Positions 29,952-40,281 are shown, numbered from the stretch's first letter. The stretch: 64,000 bases of DNA from HGM13006 sp963650135 (GCA_963650135.1 CAVJLG010000009.1:1-64000); one strand, 5' to 3'. Numbers and translations are program-made. Notes: a model not told the origin generated them from the sequence alone.

Positions 29952-31181
29952 ATGCACAACTGCTTTGAAGCTGCTGATATTCTAATTCCGAAGAAATGCG
30001 CCATGACCAAGTGGGCCTGCGTTGCCTGCGATCAGTTTTCTTCCCAGCCGGAGTATTGGGAGCGCGTCCGGGACTTTGTAGGCGACGCCCCCTCCACCTA
30101 TCACATGATTTTCCCCGAGGCACTGTTGCGCCAGGGGGTAGGGGAAGAGCGCATCGAATCCGGCCACCGGTATATGGAGCGGTACCTGAGCGAGGGCCTG
30201 TTTCAGCCCTATCGTCGGAGCTTTGTCTATGTAGAGCGAACCATGCCCTCCGGCGTGGTCCGTCGGGGCCTGATGGGCCAGGTGGATTTGGAGGAATACG
30301 ACTTCCATCCCGGTGCAAATGCCCGCATCCGTGCCACCGAAGGCACTGTGCAGGAGCGGATTCCCCCGAGAATGAAGCTGCTTCGGGGTGCAAAGCTGGA
30401 GTTCCCCCATGTACTGCTGCTCTGCGACGACAAAGAGGACACCATCCTCACCGCGGCAAAGGATGTGGCGGATGACAAGCTCTATGACTTTGACCTGATG
30501 GAAAACGGCGGGCGAATTCGCGGCTATCTCATTGGCGGGATGGGCGTCAGCGTGGTCAACAGTGCCATTTCCCACTATATCGCCGCCACCGAGGCCACCC
30601 AGAGCCCGGACAATGCCATGAGCTTTGCCATTGGCGACGGCAACCATTCTCTGGCCGCCGCAAAAGGCTGCTGGGAAGAGCTCAAGCCCACCCTCACTGA
30701 GGAGGAGCGAATCAATCATTCCGCCCGCTACGCCCTGGTGGAGCTGGAAAATATCCACGATGCTGCCATTACCTTTGAGCCCATCCACCGGGTGGTGAAG
30801 GGCGAGCATCTGGGCGAGCTCATGAATACCCTCCGGGCCAAGTCGGTGCCTGACGGCTATCCCATCACCATGATTACGGAAAACGGCGAGGAGACCATTC
30901 ACTTCTCCCGGGACGAAAGCCCCCTGGCTCTGGCCATTCTCCAGCCCATTCTGGATGAATTTGCAGCCAAAACCGGCGCAACCATGGACTATATCCACGG
31001 CGAGGATGTTACCCGCAATCTTTCCCAGGCGCCGAATACCCTGGGCTTGATCGTTCCCGGCATGACAAAGGAATCCCTGTTCCCCGGGGTGCTCCAGGGC
31101 GGCGTTCTGCCCAGAAAGACCTTCTCCATGGGTCAGGCCAATGAAAAGCGGTACTATCTGGAAGGGAAGATGCGCGCATGA
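29952..31181 (+). CDS. DUF1015 family protein
   Basis: aaggag precedes ATG 29952. The 409-residue cytosolic protein has DUF1015 features: an N-terminal ADILIPKKCAMTKWACVACD segment, YHMIFPEALL, and the central SFAIGDGNHSLAAAKGCWEE followed by NHSARYALVELENIHDAAI. The GDGNHS stretch suggests a nucleotide or metal site, but I know of no settled function for the family. It overlaps ispE by four bases. Confidence 0.85.
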   Translation: MHNCFEAADILIPKKCAMTKWACVACDQFSSQPEYWERVRDFVGDAPSTYHMIFPEALLRQGVGEERIESGHRYMERYLSEGLFQPYRRSFVYVERTMPSGVVRRGLMGQVDLEEYDFHPGANARIRATEGTVQERIPPRMKLLRGAKLEFPHVLLLCDDKEDTILTAAKDVADDKLYDFDLMENGGRIRGYLIGGMGVSVVNSAISHYIAATEATQSPDNAMSFAIGDGNHSLAAAKGCWEELKPTLTEEERINHSARYALVELENIHDAAITFEPIHRVVKGEHLGELMNTLRAKSVPDGYPITMITENGEETIHFSRDESPLALAILQPILDEFAAKTGATMDYIHGEDVTRNLSQAPNTLGLIVPGMTKESLFPGVLQGGVLPRKTFSMGQANEKRYYLEGKMRA

Positions 31182-32035
31182 TTCATCTATCGGCTGCTGC
31201 CCACGCCAAGCTGAACCTCAGCTTAGATGTTCTTGGCCGCCGCCCCGACGGCTATCACAACCTGGAGATGGTGATGCAGGAAATTTCCCTGGGAGATGCC
31301 CTGGAGCTGGAGCTGGGCACCGGCGAGCTCTGGCGCATGGAGTGCAGCACCGGTGAAATTCCCTGTGACGATACCAACCTCTGCATCAAGGCCGCCCGGC
31401 TGTTCTTTGAGAAAACCGGCATAGACTGCGGCGGATTGACCGTGCGCCTCACCAAATACACCCCTTCCTGCGCCGGAATGGGCGGGGGCAGCGCTGACGG
31501 CGCGGCGGTATTGCGGCTGCTGTGGGAGCATTACGGCCATCCCATCTCCCGGGAAGAACTGTTCCGGCTGGCCGAGGAAACCGGATCGGATGTGCCTTTT
31601 ACGTTGCTGGGCGGTACGGCTCTTGCCCGGGAAAAGGGGCAGGTGCTCACGGTGCTGCCCAAGCTCCCCATGTGCCATCTGGTGATTTGCAAGCCGGATT
31701 TCCCCATTTCCACCCCGGCGCTGTTCCGGGCCATTGACGATGCCGACATCATCGCCCGTCCGGATACCCAGGGCATGGTTGCGGCACTGAAAGCGGAGGA
31801 CCTTGCAGGGGTTGCCCATCGGCTCTCCAATGTCTTTGCCCCCGTGGTGGCCAAGGACCATCCGGAAATTGGCGAAATCCGGGACGTGATGCTGGCCTCC
31901 GGGGCATTGGGCGCAGAGATGACCGGCTCCGGCCCGACAGTTTTCGGCATCTTCTGCGACGATACCCAGGCCGCAGCATGCTTTGGGCGGTTAAAAGCCC
32001 GGTATCACGACACGTTTCTGGCCCATCCTGTATAA
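31178..32035 (+). CDS. ispE: 4-diphosphocytidyl-2-C-methyl-D-erythritol kinase
   Basis: The 285-residue GHMP kinase opens with AAHAKLNLSLDVLGRRPDGY, the IspE signature. It has the ATP loop PSCAGMGGGSADGAAVLRLL (about residues 94-113) and the C-terminal GAEMTGSGPTVFGIF motif. It phosphorylates CDP-methylerythritol in the MEP isoprenoid pathway. The start overlaps the DUF1015 gene's stop. Confidence 0.95.
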   Translation: MIHLSAAAHAKLNLSLDVLGRRPDGYHNLEMVMQEISLGDALELELGTGELWRMECSTGEIPCDDTNLCIKAARLFFEKTGIDCGGLTVRLTKYTPSCAGMGGGSADGAAVLRLLWEHYGHPISREELFRLAEETGSDVPFTLLGGTALAREKGQVLTVLPKLPMCHLVICKPDFPISTPALFRAIDDADIIARPDTQGMVAALKAEDLAGVAHRLSNVFAPVVAKDHPEIGEIRDVMLASGALGAEMTGSGPTVFGIFCDDTQAAACFGRLKARYHDTFLAHPV

Positions 32036-32044
32036 AATCCGAAC

Positions 32045-32091
32045 ACACCGTCTATGCTTTGGGTATATTCCAAAGATGGACGGTGTTTTTT
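32045..32091 (+). terminator. Strong terminator-like hairpin directly before the spoIIR start
   Basis: ACACCGTC (32045-32052) pairs with GACGGTGT (32079-32086), and CTTTGG (32057-32062) pairs with CCAAAG (32070-32075). Six T follow (32086-32091), ending at the ATG of spoIIR (32092). It would end the ispE transcript and also cover any SD for spoIIR. Confidence 0.8.
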
Positions 32092-32730
32092 ATGCGAAAA
32101 TCTGTATGTATCATCGAAATGGGCCTGCTGTTGCTGCTGGCGCTGGTATTCTCTGCGGCCACCGGCTTGGAGCGGCAGCAGCAGCGCATCTCTGACAGCA
32201 TGATTCGGCTCCATGTGGTGGCAGCATCGGACGATCCTGCCGATCAGGACATAAAGCTTCATGTGCGAGATGCCGTGCTTTCCCATGCCCAGGAACTGCT
32301 GCAATCCGCCGAAAGCCGTGGGGAGGCCATGGATTTGCTTTCTGACAACCTACCGGCGCTGACCCAAACGGCAAATTCGGCGCTCCGGCAGCAGGGCACA
32401 TCGGATCAGGCCACAGTTACATTAAAACGAGAATTGTTTGGCACCCGGTATTATGACACGTTTACGCTGCCCGGTGGCTATTACGAGGCCCTGCGGGTGA
32501 CCATCGGGGAAGGGGACGGGAAGAACTGGTGGTGCGTGGTCTATCCGCAGCTGTGCATGTCCGCCGCCACGGAGCAGGCTTCGGTTCCCGCCATGGGCAG
32601 CCTTTCGGGGGAAGATGCGGCTTTGCTGGAGGACGGCGAAATCCGCTTTCGGTTCCGCTGCCTGGAGCTGCTGGAAAATCTTCTGGGCTATTTTCGGGAC
32701 ACTGGGGCAGGAATCCCCACTTCCGAATAA
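32092..32730 (+). CDS. spoIIR: Stage II sporulation protein R
   Basis: The 212-residue protein has an N-terminal membrane/signal helix (IIEMGLLLLLALVFSAATGL). The SpoIIR core follows: SDSMIRLHVVAASDDPADQD, IKLHVRDAVL and GGYYEALRVTIGEGDGKNWW with CVVYPQLC. In Bacilli and Clostridia the secreted protein signals from forespore to mother cell so that SpoIIGA can cleave pro-sigma-E. The start has no clear SD and sits against a T-run; GTG 32083 is an alternative. This marks a sporulating lineage, though not proof of sporulation here. Confidence 0.9.
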   Translation: MRKSVCIIEMGLLLLLALVFSAATGLERQQQRISDSMIRLHVVAASDDPADQDIKLHVRDAVLSHAQELLQSAESRGEAMDLLSDNLPALTQTANSALRQQGTSDQATVTLKRELFGTRYYDTFTLPGGYYEALRVTIGEGDGKNWWCVVYPQLCMSAATEQASVPAMGSLSGEDAALLEDGEIRFRFRCLELLENLLGYFRDTGAGIPTSE

Positions 32731-32749
32731 CGTCGAATTATGGTATACT
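32721..32749 (+). promoter_or_regulatory. Possible addB promoter
   Basis: TATACT (32744-32749) has a weak -35 TTCCGA (32721-32726) at 17 bp. Confidence 0.4.
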
Positions 32750-32796
32750 AAAGCCAGTAAAATTTCCGTGAGAACACCCCAAAAGGAGGAAGTCCC

Positions 32797-35700
32797 ATGC
32801 TGACCGTCATTACCGGCAGAGGAAAATCCGGAAAAACGCGGCTTCTGCTGGAGGCTGTCAAGGCTTGCCCTACTACCGGTATGGCAAGCCGTATTGTGCT
32901 GGTTCCGGAACAGCTGAGCCACGAAACCGAGCGGCTGTTATCGGAGCTCTGCGGCGACGCCATTAGCTTTACCGCCGAGGTTTTGAGCTTTACCCGGCTG
33001 TGCGACCGGGTATTTGCCCGTTCCGGCGGCGGTGCGCGCCCGATTCTCGACCAGGGCGGCCGCATTTTAACGGCACGGCTGGCGCTGGACAGCATTCGGC
33101 CCCAGCTCAAGGTATTCGGCGCCGCCGCGGGTAAGCCGGAATTCTTAGGCAGCATGGTCAGTATGGTGGACGAGCTGAAATCCTACGGCATCACTACCGA
33201 GATCCTTTCTGACGCTTCCCACCGGACCACCGGCCTGTTCTCGGAAAAGCTGTCGGAGCTGGCGCTGATTCTGGGGGCCTATGAGGCTGCCACTGCCCAG
33301 GGCGCCCGTGATCCCCGTGACCGGCTTTCTCTGCTGCGAAAGAAGCTGCTAAACGGCGACTATGCCCGGGGAAAGCACTTTTTTGTAGACGGCTTTACGG
33401 ATTTTTCCGACCAGGAGCTGCGGGTATTGGAGGCGCTGCTTCGTACCGGCGAAGGCTTGACCGTTGCGCTTCCGGCAGGGCAGAGCGACGATCCGCTGTT
33501 TGCCCCCGGCATGGAAACCTTGGGGAAGCTTGTCCATTTGGCCCAGCAGCTGGGACTGCCCTATGAAGTGAAACGTGCGGACTATCAGCGCCCTATTCCG
33601 TCTGCGCTTACATATTTGGAGCGGAACCTGATGGGGAGTATTGCCGTACCCTATTCCGAGCCAAACGATGCGGTGACGGTGCTGTCCGCCGCTACTGTGC
33701 TGGAGGAATGCCGGGCCTGTGCAGCGGTGCTGCAAAAAAAGGCCATGGAGGGCATGCGCTTCCGGGATATGGCCATCTGCTGCGGTGACGAAAATGCCTA
33801 CAGCGCCATGCTGCCCCCGATGTTTGCAGCCCTGGGCATTCCGCTGTATCGTTCGGAAAAGCGGCAGGTATTGGCCCATCCGGTGGCACGCTTTGTGCTC
33901 TTGGCCATGGAATGCGCCACCGAGGGGATGGAGCAGGAAACGGTGCTGTCCTATCTCAAAACCGGCTATCCTGGTCTGACCCGGGATCAGGTGGATTTGG
34001 TGGAGAACTACTGCGTGGTATGGGGCATTCGGGGTAGCCGGTTCTTCTCGGACTGGACCATGCATCCCGACGGCTACGACAGCCGCTATACCGAGCAAAC
34101 CAACGAAGCCCTCCGTCAACTCTCCAAATATCAGCAGAGCGCCATTTTTCCGCTCAAGCGCCTTTCCGACGGCATGAAAACCGCCCAGGACGTGCGCGAG
34201 CAGCTGACGGCTCTCTATACGTTTATGACCGAAACTCAGCTCTATGAGCAGCTCCAGCAGCAAATTGCCCGGGAAACCCAAGAAGGTGCGCTGGAAGCCG
34301 CCCAGGAGACGGCCCAGATTTATACTATTCTGCTTACCTGCCTCCAGCAAACCGCCGATGTGGCCGGTTTCCTGCGTCTGGGGGGCAGCGAGCTGTGCCG
34401 GATGCTGAAGCTGGCCCTTTCTCAGTACCAGGTGGGCACCATTCCCGCGGTGCTGGATGCAGTGACGTTCGGCTCCGTGGCCTCTATGCGCGGAAAACAG
34501 CCCAAGCTCCTGTATGTTTTGGGTGCCAATCAGAGCAGTATGCCCTCGGTAAGCGTGGGCGGAAGCCTGTTGTCCGAGCAGGAGCGGCAGACCCTGCGGC
34601 AGCAGTTTGATATCTGCCTGGCCCCGGACGCCGAGGGAAATTTACAGCGGCAGCTATTGGAGCTGTATGGCGCATTTACCTGCCCCACCCGGTATTTATA
34701 TGTATCCTATCTCACCGGCGGAGAGCATACGCCGTCGTTCTTGGTAGAGCGGATTTTGCAGCTATTCCCCGATGCGCCCGGCGCTGCCCCTGCCGATACC
34801 GGCTATACGACCCAAAGTGCCGCCCAGGTGTGCCTATCCGCCCAGGAGGAGGACGGCACCGTGCCCCTGGGTTCGGCCATTTCTGCGGCGGCTCGGCAGC
34901 TTCCGAACCTGAGAGCGGCATTGGAGCAGGGGAAAACCTGGTCCGAGCCCCGGGATACCTGGGTGTCCGAAGAGATTGCCCGGGCCCTGTTTGGCGATCC
35001 GGTGGCACTGACTGCCTCGAAGCTGGACCAATTTGCCGCCTGCCCCCTGGAATTCTTCCTGCTCTATGGGCTCAAGGCCAAAATCCGCCAGGAAGCGACC
35101 TTTGACGCGGCGGAATTCGGCACCTTTGTCCATTTTATCTTGGAAAAGTCCGTTCCGCAGCTGTTGCAGCATCCCGGCGCTTACAGCGAAGAAGCCAGCA
35201 TGCAGCTGGTAGAAGACCAAATGGCGGAATATACCTCCGACCATCTTTCCCATATTCAGCAGACCAATCGCCAGAGCTATCTGCTCCAGCGGAACCGCCG
35301 GGAGGCCGCACTGCTGGTGCAGGAGATCTCTCAGGAACTCACCACCACGGATTTTGTGCCCTGTGGCTATGAAATCAGTCTGGGCGGACGAGACGGACTC
35401 CCTGCGCTGTCCGTTCAGGGGCAGCTGGGCACCGGTACTCTTAGTGGATTTGTGGACCGGGCCGATCTATGGCGCGCGCCTCAGGGGAATTTTCTGCGTA
35501 TCATCGACTATAAAACCGGAACCAAGAAATTTGACTATACCGACCTCACCGGCGGCGCAGGCATGCAGATGCTGCTCTATCTCTTTGCCCTGGAGCAGTC
35601 CGGGCTGCCGGGCATTGCCCAGGACGTGATCCCGGCGGGGGTGCTCTATCTGCCTGCCAAGCGAGAATTCCGCAGCGCCACCGGCCCCCAGGACCCCAAG

Positions 35701-36084
35701 GCCGAGGCAGCGCCCATCCCGCGCAGCGGCGTAATTCTGTCGGAGGACGGCGTACCGGAGGCCATGGAGCACAGCGACGCCCCCCACTACATGCCCGCCA
35801 AGCGTGGAAAACTGGACAGCGATTATGTTCTGTCCCGGCATCAGTTTGTGGCGCTTCGAGACTATGTGCAGGACCGGATGGCCCAGGTAGTGGACCGGAT
35901 TCTGGGTGGCTATTTCCCGGCAAAGCCCTTCTATCGGGGCATGTCCCACGATCCGTGCAGCTGGTGTAAATATGCCTCCGTCTGCCAGAAGGACCCGCAG
36001 TTCCGCAAGAGCTGCTATCACCCCAGCGTTACCCCCAAGCAGTTTTGGGCACTTTTCAGCAAAGGAGATGAGCAAAATGGCTGA
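32797..36084 (+). CDS. addB: AddB subunit of the AddAB helicase-nuclease
   Basis: aaaggagg precedes ATG 32797. The 1,095-residue protein begins with Walker A TGRGKSGKTRLLLEA. Near the C-terminus it has the RecB-family nuclease motif RIIDYKTGTKKFDYTDL with GGAGMQMLLYLFAL. The iron-sulfur ligands are visible: one Cys in FAACPLEFFLLYGL (about residue 750) and three in CSWCKYASVC and the following RKSCYH. AddAB processes double-strand breaks and recognises Chi-like sites. AddA follows with an 8-base overlap. Confidence 0.95.
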   Translation: MLTVITGRGKSGKTRLLLEAVKACPTTGMASRIVLVPEQLSHETERLLSELCGDAISFTAEVLSFTRLCDRVFARSGGGARPILDQGGRILTARLALDSIRPQLKVFGAAAGKPEFLGSMVSMVDELKSYGITTEILSDASHRTTGLFSEKLSELALILGAYEAATAQGARDPRDRLSLLRKKLLNGDYARGKHFFVDGFTDFSDQELRVLEALLRTGEGLTVALPAGQSDDPLFAPGMETLGKLVHLAQQLGLPYEVKRADYQRPIPSALTYLERNLMGSIAVPYSEPNDAVTVLSAATVLEECRACAAVLQKKAMEGMRFRDMAICCGDENAYSAMLPPMFAALGIPLYRSEKRQVLAHPVARFVLLAMECATEGMEQETVLSYLKTGYPGLTRDQVDLVENYCVVWGIRGSRFFSDWTMHPDGYDSRYTEQTNEALRQLSKYQQSAIFPLKRLSDGMKTAQDVREQLTALYTFMTETQLYEQLQQQIARETQEGALEAAQETAQIYTILLTCLQQTADVAGFLRLGGSELCRMLKLALSQYQVGTIPAVLDAVTFGSVASMRGKQPKLLYVLGANQSSMPSVSVGGSLLSEQERQTLRQQFDICLAPDAEGNLQRQLLELYGAFTCPTRYLYVSYLTGGEHTPSFLVERILQLFPDAPGAAPADTGYTTQSAAQVCLSAQEEDGTVPLGSAISAAARQLPNLRAALEQGKTWSEPRDTWVSEEIARALFGDPVALTASKLDQFAACPLEFFLLYGLKAKIRQEATFDAAEFGTFVHFILEKSVPQLLQHPGAYSEEASMQLVEDQMAEYTSDHLSHIQQTNRQSYLLQRNRREAALLVQEISQELTTTDFVPCGYEISLGGRDGLPALSVQGQLGTGTLSGFVDRADLWRAPQGNFLRIIDYKTGTKKFDYTDLTGGAGMQMLLYLFALEQSGLPGIAQDVIPAGVLYLPAKREFRSATGPQDPKAEAAPIPRSGVILSEDGVPEAMEHSDAPHYMPAKRGKLDSDYVLSRHQFVALRDYVQDRMAQVVDRILGGYFPAKPFYRGMSHDPCSWCKYASVCQKDPQFRKSCYHPSVTPKQFWALFSKGDEQNG

Positions 36085-39000
36085 GCTGACCCCCCAGCAG
36101 CGGGCCGTGGTGGAAAATCGTGGCGGAACACTGCTGGTATCCGCCGCCGCCGGTTCCGGCAAAACCAAAGTGCTGGTAGACCGGGTGGTAGAGATGATCC
36201 GCAGCGAGGGAAAGAACATCCACGAGTTTCTGATTATCACCTTTACCAACGCCGCTGCCGCAGAGCTCCGAAGCAAGATCTCCGCAGCTCTGGGAAAAGC
36301 ACTGGCCGCCGAGCCGGATAACCGTCACCTGCGCCGTCAGCTGAATCTGATGCATTTGGCGCAGATTTCGACGGTGCATGCCTTTTGCGGCGCACTGATT
36401 CGGCAATATGGCTATCAGCTGGAGGTGCCGCCGGACTACGCCATGCTGGAGGACGCCCGGAAAGAGGAGATGCTAAGCCGGATTCTCACGGACCTGCTGG
36501 AAGAGTGCTATGCCAATATGACCCCGGAATTCTCTCTGCTCACCGATACCCTGGGGGCAGGCCGGACCGACAGCGCCCTGGAAAAGCTGGTGCGGGATTT
36601 GTTTGAAAAAATGCTGGCCCAGCCCAATCCCCAGGAATGGCTTCGGAATCTGCCGTTGGAACTGACGGAGGCCCAGGAGCCCGGACATACCGTTTTCGGC
36701 AAAATTCTCCTGGAAAATGCCCGCCAGCGCATCACCTGGCTCATTGACCGCCACACCTGGGCCATCGGGCAGATGCAGGGCGATGAAAAGCTCATGAAAA
36801 AGTTTCTCCCGGCCTATGAGAATCAAAAGCGCAGTCTCGAAGCCATTCTGAATGCGCTGGACGGCCCATGGGATGAAATTGCGCCGCTGCTGGGGCTGGA
36901 TTATCCCCGGCTGGTGGTACAAAAATATCCGGACCCGGTGCATCTTGGCGCCATCAAAGCCGTCCGGGCGGATCTAAAAAAGCAGCTGGAGAAGCTGTCT
37001 ACGCTGTTTTCACGGCCCGGCGCAGAGCTTTTGCAGGAGCAGAATGCGCTTGCCCCGGCCCTCCGCGCCCTGTGTGACCTGGCGCTGGAGCTGGAGCGTC
37101 GATTTTCCGCGGAGAAGCGCCGGAAAAACCTGCTGGACTTCTCTGACCTGGAGCACCTTGCCATTCGCCTTTTGGTGGACGCCCAGGGTCGCCCCACCGA
37201 TGTGGCAAAGGAAGTTGCCCAGGGCTATGCAGAGATCATGGTAGACGAATATCAGGACTCCAACCGGGTGCAGGAGCTGATTTATACCGCCATCGTCCGG
37301 GGAAAAGATGAAAACCGCTTCCTGGTGGGCGACGTGAAGCAGTCCATCTACGGCTTTCGCCAGGCGGAACCGGCGCTGTTCCTGGAAAAATACCAAAGCT
37401 ATCTTCCCGCCGAGCAGGCTGCCGATGGGGAACCCCGAAAGCTGATTTTGTCGAAAAACTTCCGCTCCCGTCCGGAAATTCTGGAGGCGACGAACCATAC
37501 CTTTTCCTGCATTATGAGCTCGGAGGTGGGCGAGCTGACCTATGGAGCCGATGAGCGGCTGTATCCCGGCCTTTCGGACTATCCCCAGGACGGGCAGCAC
37601 CATGTGGGCCTGTATCTTCTATCCACCCCCAAAAGTACGCAAGATCAGGAGGACAGCGCCCAGGACGACCTGACCAAATACCAAAAGGAAGCTGCATGGG
37701 TGGCCCATCGCATTGTGTCGCTGCTGGATTCCGGCCTTCCCATCCGGGACGGAGAGGGAACCCGCGCCGCCCAGCCCAAGGATATCGCCATTTTGTTCCG
37801 CTCCCGTTCGCCCATGAGCATTTATCAGAATGCGCTGCTGCGGGCCGGAGTGCCGGTGGCCGGTGGCGCTGGGGGCGATTTGTTTGAAACCCCGGAGGTG
37901 CAGGTTCTGCTGAATCTCCTGCGGGTGCTGGACAATCCCCATCAGGATATCCCGCTGCTGGCAGTGCTGTGCAGCCCCCTATATCGGCTCAGCAACGATC
38001 AGCTGGGCAGAATTCGCGCTGCCAGCTCCCAGCCGAGATTCTATGACGCCATGACCGAATGCAGCGAGGATTGGTGTGTGCGCACCCTGAACGATTTGGA
38101 GGCCCTTCGGCAAAAGGCCGCTGCCACCTCCGCAGACCGGCTTGTATGGGAGTTGCTGGAGAATACGGGCCTGCTGAGCGCCTACAGCGCCATGGATCAG
38201 GGGCAGCGCCGCCGGAGTAATCTCCTGCGCATCTACGACATTGCCCGGGAAACTGCGGGCGGCGGCTATCTCTATCTCTATGAGCTGATCCGCACCCTGG
38301 ACCGGCTGGAGCAGTCCGGCGCAGAAGGGGACCCCGGCAGTCAGGACGGCGTGACCCTTACCACCATTCATAAATCCAAGGGCCTGGAATATCCCATTGT
38401 ATTCCTCTGCGATTTGTCCCGTCAGTTTAATTTTCGGGAACTCAGTGACCCGGTGCTGCTGGACGGGGACTTGGGCATCGGCGCAAAGATCACCAATCCG
38501 GACCGCCGCATCCGCTATCCCGGCCTATGCTATCAGGCCCTGGAGGTGAAAAAGCGGAAGCAGCTGATTGCCGAGGAAATGCGGATTCTCTATGTGGCCA
38601 TGACCCGGCCAAAGGATTACCTATTTATGACCTATACCGGCGAAAAGCTCTCCGGCGTTTTGGAGGGACTGCTGCCCGGTGCCGGCTGTCCTGCGGAACC
38701 CTGGGCCGTGCGGGATGTCCGCTGTCTGGGGGATTGGGTGCTGCTTGCAGCGCTGTCCCGGGTGGAGGCAGGGGAGCTGTTCCAGCTCTGCGGTAGGCCT
38801 CAGTGCCAGCTACAAGTATCTGATTCTCCCTGGCAAATTGAATTTGAGACAATTGAAACGGTTCCGGAGGCCCATTATACCCCATCCCAGTCCCAGACAG
38901 CCCAAACGGCGGTCCCGGTGCCTGCGCCGGAGCAGCTGGTTCGGGCCATGCAGTGGCAGTATCCCCATCAGGCGGCGGGCCACACCCCCTCCAAGGTTAC

Positions 39001-39622
39001 CGCAACGGAGCTCAAGGGCCGCGCCAAGGATCAGGAGGCCCAGGAGGATGCTGCAGCCCCCCGGAGGATGCCGAAGCTCAGCCGCCCGGAATTCATTTTG
39101 GAGCATCAGGGCCTTTCTCCCACAGAGCAGGGCACCGCAGCCCATCAATTCCTCCAATACGCCAATTTTTCCGTGCTGACCACCCAGGACGGGGTGATTT
39201 CCGAGCTGGACCGGATGGTGGACGAGGAATTTCTCACGGAAGCCCAGGCCCAAGCGGTTGATCCGGAAGAGATCGTTGGGCTATTCACCAGTCCCCTGGG
39301 GCAGCGGATGCTGTCGGCCAAGGAGCTGCTGCGGGAGTTTAAATTCTCACTGCTCACCGACGCCGATACCATCTATCCCGGTTTGGAAGGGGAACAGGTG
39401 CTGCTCCAGGGCGTAGTGGACACCGCCATTCTGGAACCGGACGGCATTACCGTCATCGATTTTAAAACAGACCGAGTATCCTCGGACGGCGCCGAGGCCC
39501 GGGCCCAAGGCTATCGTGGGCAGCTGGAAACCTATCGGGATGCATTGTCCCGGATTTTCGCGCGGCCTGTGAAGCAAACCGTACTGTACTTTTTGAAGCC
39601 TGGCAAGGAGGTTATCCTATGA
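36077..39622 (+). CDS. addA: AddA subunit of the AddAB helicase-nuclease
   Basis: ATG 36077 lies nine bases after AAAGGAG; ATG 36068 is too close to it. The 1,181-residue SF1A helicase has Walker A VSAAAGSGKTKVLVDR (about residue 20), EIMVDEYQDSNRVQE (Walker B), FLVGDVKQSIYGFRQAEP, and TTIHKSKGLEYPIVFLCDL. The C-terminal nuclease motif is ITVIDFKTDRVSSDG with GQLETYRDAL. It is the motor and second nuclease of AddAB. Confidence 0.96.
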   Translation: MAELTPQQRAVVENRGGTLLVSAAAGSGKTKVLVDRVVEMIRSEGKNIHEFLIITFTNAAAAELRSKISAALGKALAAEPDNRHLRRQLNLMHLAQISTVHAFCGALIRQYGYQLEVPPDYAMLEDARKEEMLSRILTDLLEECYANMTPEFSLLTDTLGAGRTDSALEKLVRDLFEKMLAQPNPQEWLRNLPLELTEAQEPGHTVFGKILLENARQRITWLIDRHTWAIGQMQGDEKLMKKFLPAYENQKRSLEAILNALDGPWDEIAPLLGLDYPRLVVQKYPDPVHLGAIKAVRADLKKQLEKLSTLFSRPGAELLQEQNALAPALRALCDLALELERRFSAEKRRKNLLDFSDLEHLAIRLLVDAQGRPTDVAKEVAQGYAEIMVDEYQDSNRVQELIYTAIVRGKDENRFLVGDVKQSIYGFRQAEPALFLEKYQSYLPAEQAADGEPRKLILSKNFRSRPEILEATNHTFSCIMSSEVGELTYGADERLYPGLSDYPQDGQHHVGLYLLSTPKSTQDQEDSAQDDLTKYQKEAAWVAHRIVSLLDSGLPIRDGEGTRAAQPKDIAILFRSRSPMSIYQNALLRAGVPVAGGAGGDLFETPEVQVLLNLLRVLDNPHQDIPLLAVLCSPLYRLSNDQLGRIRAASSQPRFYDAMTECSEDWCVRTLNDLEALRQKAAATSADRLVWELLENTGLLSAYSAMDQGQRRRSNLLRIYDIARETAGGGYLYLYELIRTLDRLEQSGAEGDPGSQDGVTLTTIHKSKGLEYPIVFLCDLSRQFNFRELSDPVLLDGDLGIGAKITNPDRRIRYPGLCYQALEVKKRKQLIAEEMRILYVAMTRPKDYLFMTYTGEKLSGVLEGLLPGAGCPAEPWAVRDVRCLGDWVLLAALSRVEAGELFQLCGRPQCQLQVSDSPWQIEFETIETVPEAHYTPSQSQTAQTAVPVPAPEQLVRAMQWQYPHQAAGHTPSKVTATELKGRAKDQEAQEDAAAPRRMPKLSRPEFILEHQGLSPTEQGTAAHQFLQYANFSVLTTQDGVISELDRMVDEEFLTEAQAQAVDPEEIVGLFTSPLGQRMLSAKELLREFKFSLLTDADTIYPGLEGEQVLLQGVVDTAILEPDGITVIDFKTDRVSSDGAEARAQGYRGQLETYRDALSRIFARPVKQTVLYFLKPGKEVIL

Positions 39623-40281
39623 TTTCCGGCGTTATTTTCGATATGGACGGCCTGATGACCGATACCGAGCGACTGTATATTGACCTCTGGTGCCAGATTT
39701 TAAGGGAACAGGGCATGGAGGAACACCGCGATGTGGTCACCCGCTGCATCGGCATGGATCACGGCAAAATGCGCGCATACATAAAGGATACTCTGGGCGC
39801 GGATTTTGACTATCTCTCGGTGCTGACGGAGGTGGGCCATCGCTCCGAGGCCTATTGCCGGGAGCACGGAATCCCCGTCAAACCCGGGCTGTATACGCTG
39901 CTGGATTATCTCGATCAGGAGAAGATTCCCTATGCGGTGGCGACCTCCAGCCGCGGGGAAGGGGCACGGTCGAAGCTTGAAAAAATCGGCGTTCTGTCCC
40001 GGCTCCACGGACTGGTCACCGGCGACATGGTAACGAAGGGAAAGCCCGACCCGGAAATCTTCCTTCGGGCAGCAGAAACGCTCCAGTTTCCGCCGGAACA
40101 CTGCCTGGTGCTGGAGGATTCACCCCACGGCATTCTGGCAGCACACAAAGCAGGCTGCCTGCCCATGATGATTCCCGATCTCTGGCCGCCGGATGATGAC
40201 ATCAAGGCACTGCTTTATGCCCAGGGCGAAACGCTGCTGGACGTCATTCCGGTGCTTCGGGGGCAAAAAATCCTGGCCTAG
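39619..40281 (+). CDS. HAD-superfamily phosphatase (beta-phosphoglucomutase-like)
   Basis: It overlaps the addA stop by four bases. The 220-residue enzyme has motif I FDMDGLMTDTE, motif II YAVATSSRGEG, motif III KGKPDPEIFLRAA and motif IV LVLEDSPHGILAAHKAG. The alpha-helical cap after motif I fits the C1-cap group, which includes phosphoglucomutases and phosphoglycolate-type phosphatases. The substrate is not decided by the sequence. Confidence 0.88.
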   Translation: MISGVIFDMDGLMTDTERLYIDLWCQILREQGMEEHRDVVTRCIGMDHGKMRAYIKDTLGADFDYLSVLTEVGHRSEAYCREHGIPVKPGLYTLLDYLDQEKIPYAVATSSRGEGARSKLEKIGVLSRLHGLVTGDMVTKGKPDPEIFLRAAETLQFPPEHCLVLEDSPHGILAAHKAGCLPMMIPDLWPPDDDIKALLYAQGETLLDVIPVLRGQKILA

